DNA from: Piscinibacter caeni | GTDB taxonomy: Bacteria > Pseudomonadota > Gammaproteobacteria > Burkholderiales > Burkholderiaceae_C | DNA length: 41,656 nucleotides | Assembly: GCA_003265685.1 (NCBI GenBank) | Contig: QJOU01000084.1 | Location: 1-41,656, forward strand | Reading direction: 5' to 3' | In this document: one piece after another, positions 1-10,523 of the stretch | Layout: each line of letters opens with the position of its first letter | Position numbering within the stretch: position 1 is the first letter of the stretch | Notes under the pieces: model-generated | What the model saw: the letters and a program-made list of their open reading frames with translations, nothing else | What the model was told of the DNA's origin: nothing | The model's database searches: none | Made by a program: the position numbers and the translations under genes

Positions 1-2
1 TG

Positions 3-3000
3 GCCGGCGCGCTCGGCGGCACGGCCGCGGCATTGCTCGAGCTGGCGCCGGAGCTTGTGCCGCTGCTCGGGGCGGCCGCCGGCACGCCGGGTGCGGCCGG
101 CTCGGCGCACCGGCTCCGCCTGGCGCTGCGCCGGCTGTGGCACACCAGCGCGCGCTGCATCGGCCCGCTGGTGCTGTTCCTGGACGACCTGCACCACGCC
201 GACGAGGCCAGCCTGCCGCTGCTGGCCGGCCTGCTGCACGACGACCCGGCCGAGGATGGCGCGGCGCTGCTGCTGGTGCTGGCCTGGTCCGACGACGAGC
301 CAGTCCCCCCCAGCCCGGCGCGTGACGCTGCGCTCGACGGGCTGCGCGCCAGCGTGGTGGACCCGATGGAGATCCGGCTCGGCCCGCTCGCACCGGACGC
401 GCTGGCCGGGCTGCTGGCCGACACGCTCGGGACCGCGCCGCCGCAGGCCGCCCCGCTGGCGCAACTGCTCGGCCGGCGCTGCGGCGGCAACCCGCGCTTC
501 GTCATCGAGTACGTCGAGGCGCTGTGGCGCGCCGGCCTGCTGCGCCGGGAGCCCAGCGGCTGGGCCTGGGACCTCGCCGCGATCGAGGCCACCCCGGTGC
601 CGGACGGCGTGGTCGGTCTGGCCGCACAAGGCCTCGGCCGGCTCGCGGACCCGGTGCGTTCGGCCGTGCAGCTCGCCGCCGCGCTGGGCGAGCGCTTCGA
701 CCTGGCCACCCTGGCCCGTGCCGCCGCGCTGGCGCCGGACGAGCTGCGCGGGCGGATGCGGGCGGCGGCGGACGCCGGCCTGCTGGTGCTGGCCGGCGAC
801 AGCGGCCGTTTCTTGCACGAGGGCCTGCGCCAGGCCGCCGGCGCGTCCGTGCCCGAGCCGCAGCGCCCGGCGCTGCACCTGCAGCTCGCGCGGGCCCTGG
901 ATGCGGAGGCCGGGTCGCGCGCCGAGCGGCTGTTCGAGATCGCGGCGCAGTACCGGCTGGCCGACCCGGAGTCGCTCGCCGGTCCCGAGAAGGAACTCGC
1001 CGCCGAGCGCATGGAGCGCGCCGCCCGCCGGGCCCGCGCGGCCGGCGCGCATGCCCTGGCGGCCGAGCTGTACGCTGCCGCGCGGGCACTGTGCCGCGAG
1101 GCGCCGGCGGCGCAGCGCTTCGCGCTGCTGCTCAGGCAGGCCGACTGCGCGCTCGCGACGGGCCAGCCCGACGCCGCGCAGGCCCTGCTGCAGCAGGCCG
1201 GGGCGCTGGCGGCATCGCCGCTCGACCGCGCGTCGCTGCAGCGCCTGCAGCTCCAGCTGCACGTGCTGCGCTCGGAGAACACCCTGGCCGTCGAGAGCAC
1301 GCTGGCGTGCCTGCGCGACCTGGGCATCGCGCTGGAGGCGCACCCGGACGAGGCTCAGGTGCAGGCCGAGTTCGACGCCGTCTGGCGCCGGCTCGACGGC
1401 CGCGCGCCGCAGGCGCTGGCGGCGCTGCCGCTGTCCGGCGACGTCGAGCTTCGGCGGGCCACCCGGCTGCTCTCGGTGCTGCTCGGCCCCGCCTACTTCA
1501 CCGACTTCCGCGCCTACTGCCTGATCCTGTGCCGCATGGCCCGGCTCATGCTCGAGCGCGGCCGCACCGAGGCCAGCGCCCATGCCTGCGCCTTCCTCGG
1601 CGTCGTGCTCGGGCCGGTGTTCCGCCGCTACCACGACGGCGAGCGTTTCGTGCAGCTCGCCTGCCTGCTCGCCGAGCGCGGCGAGGCCGGGGCGAGCCGG
1701 GCCGCCATCCACTACGCGCGGGCGCTGGTGGCCGGCTGGACGCGCCCGCTGGACGAGGCCGTCGACGCGATGCGCCGCGCCATCGCGCTGGCGGAGGAAG
1801 ACGGAGACACTGCTTTTGAATGTTATGCGCGCTCGCAGCTGGTCGGCTTCCTGCTGCGGCGCGGCGACCCCCTGGACGCCGTGGCCGGCGAGGCCGAGCA
1901 GCACCTGGCCCGGGTGCGCGCGGCCCGCTTCGACGACGTGGCCGGCATGATCGTCGCGCAGCAGCGCTTCATCGCCGCGCTGCAGGGCCGCACCGCCGCG
2001 CTGGACCGCTTCGACGGCCCGGACTTCGACGCCGCGGCCTTCGAGGCCGGGCTCGGCGACCGGCGCACCGCGACGAGGGCCTGCTTCCACTGGATCCTGC
2101 GGCTCGAGGCCAGCCTGCTGGCCGGCGACCCCGCCGGGGCGCTGGCACATGCCGAGCGTGCGCAGCCGCTGCTCTGGTCGGCCGCCGCGCACCTGCCGCT
2201 GCGCGACTACCACTGCTGCAGCGCGCTCGCGCTGGCGGCGCAGGGCGAGCCGGCCGACGCGGCGCAGCGTGCCGAGGCGCGGGCCCGGCTGCAGGCGCAC
2301 CTGGCGCAGCTGGCGGAGTGGGCCGAGGTGAACCCCGGCACCTTCGCCGACCGGCACCGGCTGGTGGCCGCCGAGATCGCGCGCCTGGACGGGCGCGACG
2401 CCGACGCGACCAGCCTGTACGAGCAGGCGCTCGCCGCCGCGCGCGCCGGCGGCTTCGTGCACACCGAGGCGCTGGCCAGCGAGCTGGCGGCGCAGTTCCA
2501 CCGCGCGCGCGGCCACCCCGTGATCGCCGAGGCCTACCTGCGCGACGCCTGGCGCCACTACGAACGCTGGGGCGCTGCCGGCAAGCTGCGCCAGCTCGAG
2601 GCGCGCCACCCGCAGCTGCGCCCCGCGGCGCCGGCCGCGCCCGCCGCGGCGCTCGACCAGCTGGCCATCGCCAAGGCCGCGCAGGCGATCTCCGGGCGGC
2701 TCGTGCTCAGCGAGCTGGTCGACACGCTGCTGCGCGTGGTGCTGGAGCAGTCCGGCGCGCAGCGCGGCGCGCTGCTGCTGGCGCGCGGCGGCTCCGCGCT
2801 GGCGCTGGCCGCGCTGGCGCAGGTGCGCGACCAGACCATCCACGTGCAGGCGGACCCGGCCGGGCCGGACGCTGCGCTGCCGGACAGCGTGCTGGACTAC
2901 GTCGAGCGCAGCGGCACGCCGGTGCGGCTGGCCGACGCGCACGCCGCGCACGCGTTCGAGGCCGACCCCTACTTCGCGGCCGCCGCGCCGCGCGCGCTGC

Positions 3001-5558
3001 TGTGCCTGCCGCTGCTGCGCCGCGGCGCGGCGGTCGGCGCGCTGTACCTCGAACACCGCGAGCTGCCCGGCGTGTTCACCGCGGCACGCCAGGGCGTGCT
3101 GGAGCTGCTCGCCGGCCAGGCCGCCATCGCGCTGGAGAACGCCGCGCTGTACGCCGAGCGCGACCGCGAGATCCAGGAACGGCGCCGCGCCGAACAGGCG
3201 CTGCGCGCCAGCGAGGCGCGTTTCCGCCGGCTGGTCGAGTCCGACATCATCGGCGTGTTCTTCTGGTCGCTGGACGGCCGCATCGGCGAGGCCAACAGCG
3301 CCTTCCTGCAGATGATCGGCTGCAGCCGCGACGATCTGCTCGCCGGCCGCATCGACTGGGCCGCGATGACGCCGCCCGAGCACCGCGAGCGCGACCGCCA
3401 GGCCGGCGAGGAACTGCGCCGCCGCGGCGCCTGCAGCGCCTACGAGAAGGAGTACCTGCTGCGCGACGGCACGCGCCTGCCGGTGCTGATCGGCGCCGCG
3501 CTGCTGGAGGGATCGAACGACCGCGGCGTCGCCTTCGTGCTCGACCTGAGCGAGCGCCGCCGCGCCGAGGCGGAGCAGCGCGCCCGCGCCGCCGCCGAGG
3601 CGGCCAACCAGGCCAAGAGCGAGTTCCTCGCCAACATGAGCCACGAGATCCGCACGCCGATGAACGCGATCATCGGCATGTCGTGGCTGGCGCTGCAGGG
3701 CCCGCTGGCGGCGCAGCAGCGCAACTACGTCGAGAAGGTGCACCGCTCGGCCGAATCGCTGCTCGGCGTCATCAACGACATCCTCGACTTCTCCAAGATC
3801 GAGGCCGGGCACCTGGAGATGGAGGACATCGCGTTCTCGCTCGGCGACGTGCTCGACCATGTCGCCGGGCTGCTCGTGCTGAAGGCCGAGGAGAAGGGCC
3901 TCGAGCTGCTGCTGGACCTGCCGCAGGATCTGCCCGCGCAGCTGCGCGGCGACCCCTCGCGGCTCGGCCAGGTGCTGCTGAACCTGGGCAGCAACGCGGT
4001 CAAGTTCACCGAGCGCGGCAACGTCGCCATCGGCGTGCGCGCGCTGGAACGTTCGGCCGACGCGGTGCGGCTGCGCTTCGAGGTGCGCGACAGCGGCATC
4101 GGCATCTCCCCCGCGCAGCGCGAGCGGCTGTTCCAGCCCTTCTCGCAGGCCGACGCGTCGACCAGCCGGCGCTTCGGCGGCACCGGGCTCGGACTGGCGA
4201 TCAGCCGCCACCTGGCGCAGCGCATGGGCGGCACGCTCGACGTGGACAGCACGCCCGGGCAGGGCAGCTGCTTCCACTTCGATGCCCGCTTCGGACTCGC
4301 CGCGCCCGCCGCGCCGCCCGAGGTGGCGCTGCCGCCGGGCCTGCACGGGGCACGCGTGCTGGTGGTCGACGACAACGAGCTGGCGCGCGAGCTGCTGCAG
4401 CGCATGTGCGGCTCGCTCGGCCTGGAGGCCGACGCGACCGACGACGGCGCGCCGGCGGTGCAGGCGGTGGCCGCCGCCGACGCGGCCGACCGGCCCTACC
4501 GGCTGGTGCTGCTGGACTGGCGCATGCCGGGCCTGGACGGCATCGGCTGCGCCGGCCGCATCGCCGCGCTGGCGCTGCGCCATCCGCCGCCCACGGTGCT
4601 GATGCTGACCGCCTTCGCACGCGAGGAGGTGCAGCGCCGCCTGGCGGCCGAGAGCGTGCGGGTGGCCGCCACGCTGGTCAAGCCGGTCACGGCGTCGACC
4701 CTGCTCGACGCCTGCCTGGCTGCGCTGCACGCGCCCGGCCGCGTGCCCTCGCGCGATGCGCGGCGCGAGGAGGCGCTGGCCGCGCATGCCGCGCGCCTGG
4801 CCGGCACCCGGGTGCTGCTGGTCGAGGACAACCCGATCAACCAGGAGCTGGCGCGCGACATGCTGGGCCGCGCCGGGCTGCAGGTGCAGGTGGCCGGCGA
4901 CGGCGCGCAGGCGCTCGCCCGCCTGGCGCAGGCGCCGTTCGACGTGGTGCTGATGGACTGCCAGATGCCGGTGATGGACGGCTACGCCGCGACCCGCGCG
5001 CTGCGGCAGGACCCGCGCTGGCGCGACCTGCCGGTGATCGCGATGACGGCCAACGCGATGGCCGGCGACCGCGAGGCGGTGCTGGCCGCCGGCATGAACG
5101 ACCATGTGGCCAAGCCGATCCGGGTCGACGAGCTGTTCGGCGCGCTGGCCCGCTGGGTGCCGGCGCGCGCCGGCGCACCGGCCCCGCGCTGGCCCGGCAT
5201 CGATCCCGCCGGCGCGCTGGAGCTGCTGGGCGGCAACGAGGCGCTGCACCTGCGGCTGCTGGGCATGTTCGTGCAGCGCGAGGCGGACTTCGTGGCGCGC
5301 TTCGGCGCCGCCCGCGCCGGCACGGACGCGTCGGCGGCCGTCCGGCTCGCGCACGACCTGCGCGGCGTGGCCGCGACGCTCGGCGCCAGCGCCCTGGCCG
5401 AGGCCGCCGGCGCGCTCGAACAGGCCAGCCTGAACGACGCCGCGCCGGCCGAGGTCGACGCGCGGCTGGCGCAGGTGGCGCGCCTGCTCGACCCGCTGGT
5501 CGCGGCGCTGCGGTCCGATCCGCAGGTGATGGCCGCCGCGGCGACGGCGCGCCGCTGA
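3..5558 (+). CDS. Multidomain ATPase/GAF/PAS hybrid histidine kinase (5' end outside window)
   Basis: The reading frame is open from base 3, so the N-terminus lies upstream; residue numbers here count from the TTG at base 33. In order: the end of a STAND/AAA-type ATPase with a Walker-B-like [12 protein letters not shown] (about 49-60; the Walker A would be off-window), a long alpha-helical TPR-like region (about 300-850), GAF (about 876-1035), PAS (about 1050-1170), HisKA with [11 protein letters not shown] (His1204), HATPase_c with DSGIGIS and [10 protein letters not shown], a first receiver (Asp1495), a second receiver (Asp1642, [11 protein letters not shown]), and a C-terminal HPt (AHDLRG, His1774). 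This is the family in which a Ser/Thr kinase-like domain, often at the missing N-terminus, precedes the ATPase and a phosphorelay. All phosphotransfer residues are present, so a working multistep relay is inferred. There is no output domain; it must act through a separate regulator. Ligand unknown. Convergent with the QseC-like gene, 13 bases apart. Confidence 0.9.
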   Translation, partial: AGALGGTAAALLELAPELVPLLGAAAGTPGAAGSAHRLRLALRRLWHTSARCIGPLVLFLDDLHHADEASLPLLAGLLHDDPAEDGAALLLVLAWSDDEPVPPSPARDAALDGLRASVVDPMEIRLGPLAPDALAGLLADTLGTAPPQAAPLAQLLGRRCGGNPRFVIEYVEALWRAGLLRREPSGWAWDLAAIEATPVPDGVVGLAAQGLGRLADPVRSAVQLAAALGERFDLATLARAAALAPDELRGRMRAAADAGLLVLAGDSGRFLHEGLRQAAGASVPEPQRPALHLQLARALDAEAGSRAERLFEIAAQYRLADPESLAGPEKELAAERMERAARRARAAGAHALAAELYAAARALCREAPAAQRFALLLRQADCALATGQPDAAQALLQQAGALAASPLDRASLQRLQLQLHVLRSENTLAVESTLACLRDLGIALEAHPDEAQVQAEFDAVWRRLDGRAPQALAALPLSGDVELRRATRLLSVLLGPAYFTDFRAYCLILCRMARLMLERGRTEASAHACAFLGVVLGPVFRRYHDGERFVQLACLLAERGEAGASRAAIHYARALVAGWTRPLDEAVDAMRRAIALAEEDGDTAFECYARSQLVGFLLRRGDPLDAVAGEAEQHLARVRAARFDDVAGMIVAQQRFIAALQGRTAALDRFDGPDFDAAAFEAGLGDRRTATRACFHWILRLEASLLAGDPAGALAHAERAQPLLWSAAAHLPLRDYHCCSALALAAQGEPADAAQRAEARARLQAHLAQLAEWAEVNPGTFADRHRLVAAEIARLDGRDADATSLYEQALAAARAGGFVHTEALASELAAQFHRARGHPVIAEAYLRDAWRHYERWGAAGKLRQLEARHPQLRPAAPAAPAAALDQLAIAKAAQAISGRLVLSELVDTLLRVVLEQSGAQRGALLLARGGSALALAALAQVRDQTIHVQADPAGPDAALPDSVLDYVERSGTPVRLADAHAAHAFEADPYFAAAAPRALLCLPLLRRGAAVGALYLEHRELPGVFTAARQGVLELLAGQAAIALENAALYAERDREIQERRRAEQALRASEARFRRLVESDIIGVFFWSLDGRIGEANSAFLQMIGCSRDDLLAGRIDWAAMTPPEHRERDRQAGEELRRRGACSAYEKEYLLRDGTRLPVLIGAALLEGSNDRGVAFVLDLSERRRAEAEQRARAAAEAANQAKSEFLANMSHEIRTPMNAIIGMSWLALQGPLAAQQRNYVEKVHRSAESLLGVINDILDFSKIEAGHLEMEDIAFSLGDVLDHVAGLLVLKAEEKGLELLLDLPQDLPAQLRGDPSRLGQVLLNLGSNAVKFTERGNVAIGVRALERSADAVRLRFEVRDSGIGISPAQRERLFQPFSQADASTSRRFGGTGLGLAISRHLAQRMGGTLDVDSTPGQGSCFHFDARFGLAAPAAPPEVALPPGLHGARVLVVDDNELARELLQRMCGSLGLEADATDDGAPAVQAVAAADAADRPYRLVLLDWRMPGLDGIGCAGRIAALALRHPPPTVLMLTAFAREEVQRRLAAESVRVAATLVKPVTASTLLDACLAALHAPGRVPSRDARREEALAAHAARLAGTRVLLVEDNPINQELARDMLGRAGLQVQVAGDGAQALARLAQAPFDVVLMDCQMPVMDGYAATRALRQDPRWRDLPVIAMTANAMAGDREAVLAAGMNDHVAKPIRVDELFGALARWVPARAGAPAPRWPGIDPAGALELLGGNEALHLRLLGMFVQREADFVARFGAARAGTDASAAVRLAHDLRGVAATLGASALAEAAGALEQASLNDAAPAEVDARLAQVARLLDPLVAALRSDPQVMAAAATARR

Positions 5559-5571
5559 CCCCCTCGGGCGC

Positions 5572-6918
5572 TCAGGCGCCGTCGGCCGGCGCGAATCCCA
5601 CCGTCACCTTCAGCCCGCGCCCGTCGGCGCGCGGCTCGAAGCGGACCGTGAGCCCGTGCAGCGTGGCGACTCGCCGCACGATCGACAGGCCGAGCCCGCT
5701 GCCGGACTCGTCCTGGCCCTCGGCGCGGTGGAAGCGTTCGCCGAGCTGCTCGAGCTGCGCCGGCCCGATCGGCTCGGCATCGTTCTCGACCTCGAGCGCG
5801 TGCTCGCGGAAACGCAGCACGACGGTCGAGCCCGGCGTGGCGTAGCGCACCGCGTTGTCCAGCAGGTTGCGCAGCAGCACGGTGAGCAGGTCCGGGTCGC
5901 CGAGCAGCGCGAGCGGCGGGCGCGGGCCACCCTCCAGGCCCTCGCAGGCCAGCTCGACGCGGCGCCGCTCGGCCAGCGCGAGGCAGTCGCCCATCGCCTG
6001 GGCCACGATCTCCGGCCAGGCGATGTCGCGTTGCGCCACGGCGGAGCTGTCCGACTCCAGCCGCGCCAGCGCGAGCATCTGCGTCACCAGCCGGTCCAGC
6101 CGCGCCAGCCCGCGGTCGAGCTGCGCCTCGGCGCGCTCGCGCTCGGCGCCCGGCGCGGCCCGGCGCAGCACGTCCCACTGCGCGCGCAGCACCGCCAGCG
6201 GCGTGCGCAGCTCGTGCGCCGCGTCGGCGGTGAAGCGGCGCTCGTGCGCGAGCACCGCCTCGATGCGGCGGAACAGGCCGTTCATCGCGTCCAGCAGCGG
6301 GCGCAGCTCGATCGGCGCGGCCTCGACGCGCACCGGCTGCAGTTCGTCGGCGCCGCGTGCGCGCAGCTCGGCGCTGAGCTGCTCGACCGGCGTGAGCGAG
6401 CGGCGCACCGCCCAGGCCATCGCGACGAGCAGGATCGGCAGCATGGCCAGCCAGGGCAGCAGCTGCGAGAGCGTCAGGTCGTAGCTCAGCTCGTCGCGTT
6501 CGTAGACGCGCTGGCCGGCGGCGACCAGCCGGCTGCCGTCGAAGGACTGCAGGTAGTACACGCGCCAGGCTTCGCCCTCGATCTGCAGGTCGACGAAGCC
6601 CGCCGCGTCGGGCCGGTAGGGCAGCCGCACGCCCTCGCGGTCGGCGATGCCGAGCCGGCCCTGCGCGTCCCAGACCGCGATCGCCAAGTCGCGCATGTCG
6701 GACTCGCCGCTGGAGGCGGCGTCCGCCGGCGTCGGCGCGGAGCCGCCCGCCGGCAGGGCCACCGCCACCTGCACCTGCCGCGCCAGGCGGATCATCTCGG
6801 TGTCGAACAGCTCGTCGACCTCGTGCCGCGCGGCACGCAGCGACAGCAGCATCGCGGTGCCCCAGACCAGCGGCGCGCTGATCAGCAGGTACAGCAGCAG
6901 GCGCCTTCGAAGGCTCAC
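5572..6918 (-). CDS. QseC/TctE-like sensor histidine kinase
   Basis: Membrane sensor kinase of 448 residues. It has an N-terminal transmembrane helix ([19 protein letters not shown]), a periplasmic segment of about 130 residues, a second helix ([19 protein letters not shown]), a HAMP-like linker, HisKA with [19 protein letters not shown], and an ATPase domain with LLDNAVRYA, a degenerate G1 box and [10 protein letters not shown]. The GTG start overlaps the stop of the upstream regulator gene (GTGA), implying translational coupling. The frame stays open for another 435 codons upstream, but that is only the shadow of the regulator and DsbA-family genes. Layout and loop size match QseC/TctE/PmrB-type kinases; the signal is not visible from sequence. 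Confidence 0.9.
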   Translation of the reverse strand: MSLRRRLLLYLLISAPLVWGTAMLLSLRAARHEVDELFDTEMIRLARQVQVAVALPAGGSAPTPADAASSGESDMRDLAIAVWDAQGRLGIADREGVRLPYRPDAAGFVDLQIEGEAWRVYYLQSFDGSRLVAAGQRVYERDELSYDLTLSQLLPWLAMLPILLVAMAWAVRRSLTPVEQLSAELRARGADELQPVRVEAAPIELRPLLDAMNGLFRRIEAVLAHERRFTADAAHELRTPLAVLRAQWDVLRRAAPGAERERAEAQLDRGLARLDRLVTQMLALARLESDSSAVAQRDIAWPEIVAQAMGDCLALAERRRVELACEGLEGGPRPPLALLGDPDLLTVLLRNLLDNAVRYATPGSTVVLRFREHALEVENDAEPIGPAQLEQLGERFHRAEGQDESGSGLGLSIVRRVATLHGLTVRFEPRADGRGLKVTVGFAPADGA

Positions 6919-7595
6919 GACTCGTCGCTGCCCAGTGCCGCGCCGAGCGCGTAGCCGACGCCGCGCACCGTGCGCACCACGTCGCGTGCCAGCTTGCGGC
7001 GCAGGTGGTGCACGTGCACCTCGAGCGTGTTGCTCTCGAGCGATTCGCCCCAGTCGTACAGCTTCTCTTGCAGCTGGGCCTTCGAGAGGATGCGCCCGGG
7101 GTTGGCCATCAGCGCCTCGAGCAGAGCGAGCTCGCGCGCCGTCAGGTCGACCGGCCGGCCCTGCCAGGTGACGCGGCGCGCGGCCGGCTCGAAGCCGAGG
7201 GCGCCGTGCTCCCACACCGCCGTGCTGCGCCCGCTGCGCCGGCGCGCCAGCGCGCGCAGGCGCGCCGCGAGCTCGTCGACGGTGATCGGCTTGACGAGGT
7301 AGTCGTCGGCGCCGGCGTCCAGGCCGGCGATGCGGTCCTCGACCCCGTCGCGCGCGGTCAGGATCAGCACCGGCACCTCGTGCCGCTTGCCGGCGCGCCA
7401 GCGCGCCAGCCACTGCATGCCGTCGCCGCCGGGCAGGCCGAGGTCGAGCACGACGGCGTCGTACTCCGCGCCGGCCAGCGCCGCGTCGGCACGTGCGCCG
7501 TCGCGGAACCAGTCGACCACATGGCCGAGCTGGCGCAGCCCGGCGGCCAGCGCATCGCCCAGCAGCGGGTCGTCCTCGACGATCAGCACGCGCAT
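6915..7595 (-). CDS. OmpR-family response regulator (QseB-like)
   Basis: 226 residues. Receiver domain with the acidic pair D8/D9, phospho-acceptor D51 (VVLDLGLPGGDGM), T80 and K102 (DDYLVKP), followed by a winged-helix DNA-binding domain (about 125-220; LTARELALLEAL, SNTLEVHVHHLRRKL, VRTVRGVGYAL). It overlaps the downstream kinase gene by four bases and follows a DsbA-family gene by 15 bases, so all three are probably one transcript. It is a direct transcription factor phosphorylated by the adjacent kinase. Family assignment is secure; the regulon is unknown. Confidence 0.93.
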   Translation of the reverse strand: MRVLIVEDDPLLGDALAAGLRQLGHVVDWFRDGARADAALAGAEYDAVVLDLGLPGGDGMQWLARWRAGKRHEVPVLILTARDGVEDRIAGLDAGADDYLVKPITVDELAARLRALARRRSGRSTAVWEHGALGFEPAARRVTWQGRPVDLTARELALLEALMANPGRILSKAQLQEKLYDWGESLESNTLEVHVHHLRRKLARDVVRTVRGVGYALGAALGSDES

Positions 7596-7610
7596 GCGGC
7601 GCTCGTGGCG

Positions 7611-8276
7611 TCAGGCAAAGGCGCGCAGGCCGGCGATCTGGCGCAGCGCCTGCTCGAACACCTCGGGCGGCTGGCCGCCCTGGATGAGGTGCTGCTCGTT
7701 CACCACCACCGAGGGCACCGCCGTGATGCCGAGCTGCTGCCAGTGGCGTTCGCGCTCGCGCACCTCGGCGGCGAACGCGCCGCTGTCGACCACCTGCGCC
7801 GCCGCGGCCGCGTCGAGCCCGGCCTCGGCCGCGCAGCGCAGCAGCACCTCGCGCGCACCGGGGTTCTCGCCGCGGCCGTGGTAGGCGCGCAGCAGCGCGT
7901 GCTTGAGGGCCCGTTGCGCGGCCGGGTCGATCGTGCCGGCCCAGTGCAGCAGGCGGTGCGCGTCGAAGCTGTTCCAGGTGCGCGAGCGGGCCTGCAGGTC
8001 GAAGGCGAAGCCGACCGCCGCGCCGCGTTCGCGCAGCGCGTCGCCGTTGCGCCGCACCTGCTCGGGCGTGATGCCGTACTTGCGCGTCAGGTGCTCCACG
8101 ATGTCCTCGCCCTCGGGCGGCATCTGCGGGTTCAGCTCGAAGGGCTGGAAGCGCAGCTGCACGTCGAGCTCGCCGGCCAGGCGCTGCAGGGCGATCTCCA
8201 GCGCACTCAGCCCGACGGCGCACCAGGGGCAGACGACGTCGGACACGAAGTCCAGGGTCAGGGTGGGACGGCTCAT
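7611..8276 (-). CDS. FrnE-like DsbA-family oxidoreductase (cytoplasmic)
   Basis: 221 residues with a thioredoxin fold of the DsbA/FrnE branch: C16-P-W-C19 near the N-terminus after LTLDFVSDVVCPWC, a helical insertion, and a C-terminal segment with the cis-proline motif ITAVPSVVVNEQHLIQGG. No signal peptide, so it should act in the cytoplasm as a dithiol-disulfide oxidoreductase, as FrnE and polyketide-synthesis relatives do. First gene of a probable three-gene operon with the QseB/QseC-like pair; a link between redox and that pair is inference only. An upstream ATG is absent, and MSRPTLTLDF is the usual N-terminus of the family. Confidence 0.9.
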   Translation of the reverse strand: MSRPTLTLDFVSDVVCPWCAVGLSALEIALQRLAGELDVQLRFQPFELNPQMPPEGEDIVEHLTRKYGITPEQVRRNGDALRERGAAVGFAFDLQARSRTWNSFDAHRLLHWAGTIDPAAQRALKHALLRAYHGRGENPGAREVLLRCAAEAGLDAAAAAQVVDSGAFAAEVRERERHWQQLGITAVPSVVVNEQHLIQGGQPPEVFEQALRQIAGLRAFA

Positions 8277-8444
8277 GCCGCGAGTCTAGGGCGGCGGCGC
8301 CGGCCGCGCGCCGCGGTGGATCCTGTTCGCAGGGAAATCACAGGAGCAGGCATTCACTTACATCGCTGGCTGAGTGGCCGTCCGACACATGCGTATACAT
8401 CCGGAGGGCGCAGGGTGACAGGATTTGGGATAATTTTCCCAATC
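8277..8444. promoter_or_regulatory. Intergenic region with inverted repeat and -10-like box abutting the DUF6502 ATG
   Basis: 168 bases between the divergent DsbA-family and DUF6502 genes. Just before the ATG at 8445 is an inverted repeat, TTGGGA (8425-8430) and TCCCAA (8437-8442), around TAATTT. GATAAT at 8429-8434 matches five of six bases of a sigma-70 -10 box. Only about ten bases separate it from the ATG, and no Shine-Dalgarno sequence is visible, which suggests a leaderless or very short-leader message. No good -35 box at the right spacing. The repeat could be an operator for the DUF6502 protein, which has a helix-turn-helix-like N-terminus. Nothing else recognised here. Confidence 0.4.
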
Positions 8445-9296
8445 ATGGATGTCGCGAGCCATACCCACCAAGTCCTGACGGCGGCCCTGCGCCGGCTGCT
8501 GCGCCCGCTGTTCCGCGTGCTGCTGCGACAGTCCATGTCCTTCGTCGCCTTCGAGGAGCTGGCCAAGCGCGTCTACGTCGAGGTGGCGATGAACGAGTTC
8601 GCGATCGAGGGCAAGAAGCCCTCGATCTCGCGCGCCTCCATCCTCTCCGGGCTGACGCGCAAGGAAGTGCAGCGCCTGCTGGCCGAGTCGCCCGGCTACG
8701 AGGGCGACAGCGGCGAGCGCTACAACCGCGCCGCGCGCGTGCTGACCGGCTGGACACGCGACACCGAGTTCCTCGGCGAGGACGGCGAGCCGCGCGCCCT
8801 GCCCTTCGACGGCGACACCGGCTTCGCGGCGCTGGTGCGGCGCTACAGCGGCGACATGCCCGCGCGGGCCGTGCTCGACGAGCTGGTGCGCGTGGGTGCG
8901 GTGCGGCGCCGCGAGGACGGCCAGCATGAACTCGTAACGCGCGCCTACGTGCCGCAGCGCAGCGCGGCCGACAAGCTGGCCATCCTGGGCGCCGACGTGG
9001 CCGACCTGGTGGCCACCATCGGCCACAACATGGAGCACGGCGAGACCGATCCGCGCTTCCAGCGCAAGGTGATGTACCACAGCATCCCGGTCACGGCGCT
9101 GCCGGCATTCCGCAAGCTCGCGGCGGCGCAGGGCCAGACCCTGCTCGAGAGGCTCGACCGCTGGCTGCTGACCCACGACAGCGACATCCCGGCCGACGGC
9201 TCCGGGCCCGAGCGCCGGCGGGTCGGTGTCGGCATCCATTACTTCGAGGGGCCGGCCAGCGGCACGGCCCCGGATTCCCAAGGAGAACTGCCATGA
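8445..9296 (+). CDS. DUF6502 family protein
   Basis: 283 residues, matching my recollection of the DUF6502 family (N-terminal LLRPLFRVLLRQSMSFVAFEELAKRVYVEVA, then SRASILSGLTRKEVQRLL). The first 100 residues read like a winged-helix or helix-turn-helix domain, with RASILSGLTRKEVQRL as the likely recognition element. The centre carries YNRAARVLTGWTRDTEFL and the C-terminal half is alpha-helical with no membrane segment. Function is unknown; a DNA-binding role is inferred from the N-terminal pattern. It overlaps the start of the DUF4382 lipoprotein gene (ATGA), and an AAGGAG site inside its end serves that gene, so the two are translationally coupled. An in-frame extension upstream reads antisense to the DsbA/QseB genes and is rejected. 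Confidence 0.85.
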   Translation: MDVASHTHQVLTAALRRLLRPLFRVLLRQSMSFVAFEELAKRVYVEVAMNEFAIEGKKPSISRASILSGLTRKEVQRLLAESPGYEGDSGERYNRAARVLTGWTRDTEFLGEDGEPRALPFDGDTGFAALVRRYSGDMPARAVLDELVRVGAVRRREDGQHELVTRAYVPQRSAADKLAILGADVADLVATIGHNMEHGETDPRFQRKVMYHSIPVTALPAFRKLAAAQGQTLLERLDRWLLTHDSDIPADGSGPERRRVGVGIHYFEGPASGTAPDSQGELP

Positions 9297-10498
9297 ACAT
9301 GCTTCGTTGGCTGACCGGCCTGGCCGGTGCGATCGCCTTGCTGGCCGCGGGTTGCGGCGGCGGCGGTGGGATCGGCGGCACGGGCGCGCCGATGGGCACG
9401 ATGCGCGTGTCGGTGACCGACGCCCCGGCCTGCGGCTACGACGAGGTCAACGTCTCGGTCGAGAAGGTGCGCGTGCACCGCAGCGCGAGCGCCAACCCGG
9501 ACGATCCGACCGGCTGGTCCGAGATCGTGCTGAACCCGGCGCGCCGCATCGACCTGCTGTCGCTGACCAACGGGGCGCTCGAGGAGCTCGGCGAGATCGA
9601 GCTGCCCGCGGGCACCTACCAGCAGATCCGCCTGGTGCTGGCCGACAACGCCGGCACCAACCCGCCGGCCAACTCGGTGGTGTTGTCGGACACGAAGCAG
9701 GAGATCGCGCTGACCACGCCCAGCGCGCAGCAGAGCGGCCTGAAGCTGAACGCCGACGTCGAGGTGCCGGCCGGCAAGGTGCTCGACGTGGTGCTCGATT
9801 TCGACGCCTGCCGGTCGGTCGTCAAGCGCGGCAACTCGGGCCGCTACAACCTGAAGCCGGTGATCAGCGTGATTCCGCTGCTGTCCGACGCCGGCCTGCG
9901 CGTGGTCGGCTACGTCGACCCGACGCTGGTCGGGCCGGACACGGCGGTTTCGGTGCAGACCGCCGCCAGCGGCGTGCCGCCGACGCTGGTCAAGGCCACC
10001 ATCCCGGACAGCACGGGCCGCTTCGTGCTGCGTCCGGTGCCCGAGGGCGAGTACACGCTGGTGCTGACCTCGCCGACCCACGCCACCGCGGTGATGACCG
10101 GCGTGCCGGTGACGGCGGCCGTGCCGACCACGGTCAGCACGCCACAGTTCCCGCTCGCCCCGGCCGCGGCCGCCTCGGCCCCGGTGCCGGTGTCGGGCAG
10201 CGTGCAGCCCTTCGATGCCACGGTGCGCGTGCTGCAGTCGCTGACCGGCGGCCCGACGGTCGAGATCGGTTTCGTGCCGGTGGACGCCGACACGGGCGGC
10301 TTCGCCACCGCGCTGGGCCTCGCAGCACCGCTGCGCACCGCCTACCCGGCGCCGGCGAACGCGCCCATCGTCTTCAGCGCCGACCCGGGCGCGGCGGGCC
10401 GCTACACGCTCGAGGCCGTGTCGGGCGCGGTGGCGCAGACGGCCGACGTGGACGTGAACGAGGTACCGGTACCTCCGGTTACCTTCGTCTTCCCCTGA
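9293..10498 (+). CDS. DUF4382 domain-containing lipoprotein
   Basis: 401 residues. It has a lipoprotein signal peptide with lipobox LLAAGC (Cys21) followed by a glycine-rich tether. A DUF4382 domain spans about residues 36-190 (MRVSVTDAPACGYDEVNVSVEKVRVH, then IDLLSLTNGALEELGEIELPAGTYQQIRLVL), and the rest contains a carboxypeptidase-regulatory-like beta-sandwich (about 195-280) and a further beta-rich tail. The protein should sit in the outer membrane or periplasm; its substrate is unknown, and DUF4382 proteins are generally extracellular carbohydrate- or matrix-associated beta-sandwiches. Strong AAGGAG upstream; starts inside the stop of the DUF6502 gene. A perfect 16-bp palindrome at 10460-10475 lies in its last codons. 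Confidence 0.88.
   Translation: MNMLRWLTGLAGAIALLAAGCGGGGGIGGTGAPMGTMRVSVTDAPACGYDEVNVSVEKVRVHRSASANPDDPTGWSEIVLNPARRIDLLSLTNGALEELGEIELPAGTYQQIRLVLADNAGTNPPANSVVLSDTKQEIALTTPSAQQSGLKLNADVEVPAGKVLDVVLDFDACRSVVKRGNSGRYNLKPVISVIPLLSDAGLRVVGYVDPTLVGPDTAVSVQTAASGVPPTLVKATIPDSTGRFVLRPVPEGEYTLVLTSPTHATAVMTGVPVTAAVPTTVSTPQFPLAPAAAASAPVPVSGSVQPFDATVRVLQSLTGGPTVEIGFVPVDADTGGFATALGLAAPLRTAYPAPANAPIVFSADPGAAGRYTLEAVSGAVAQTADVDVNEVPVPPVTFVFP
10460..10475. repeat. Perfect 16-bp palindrome in the 3' end of the DUF4382 gene
   Basis: GAGGTACC followed directly by GGTACCTC is a fully symmetric 16-mer about 20 bases before the stop codon, encoding part of NEVPVPPVTF. With no loop it is better read as a protein-binding or DNA-level palindrome than an RNA hairpin, though it may be coincidental repetition of a Val-Pro-encoding sequence. 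Confidence 0.5.
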
Positions 10499-10523
10499 CC
10501 GCGACAATCTCAGGAGAACCCGC

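Noticed and set aside
1820-5845. 1341-codon plus-strand frame within the hybrid kinase
   Set aside because: Low-complexity Arg/Ala/Gly translation with no domains, out of frame with an excellent multidomain protein.
6919-8223. N-terminal extension of the QseC-like kinase frame
   Set aside because: Runs through the QseB-like and DsbA-family genes in another frame; the GTG at 6918 with GTGA overlap is the sensible start.
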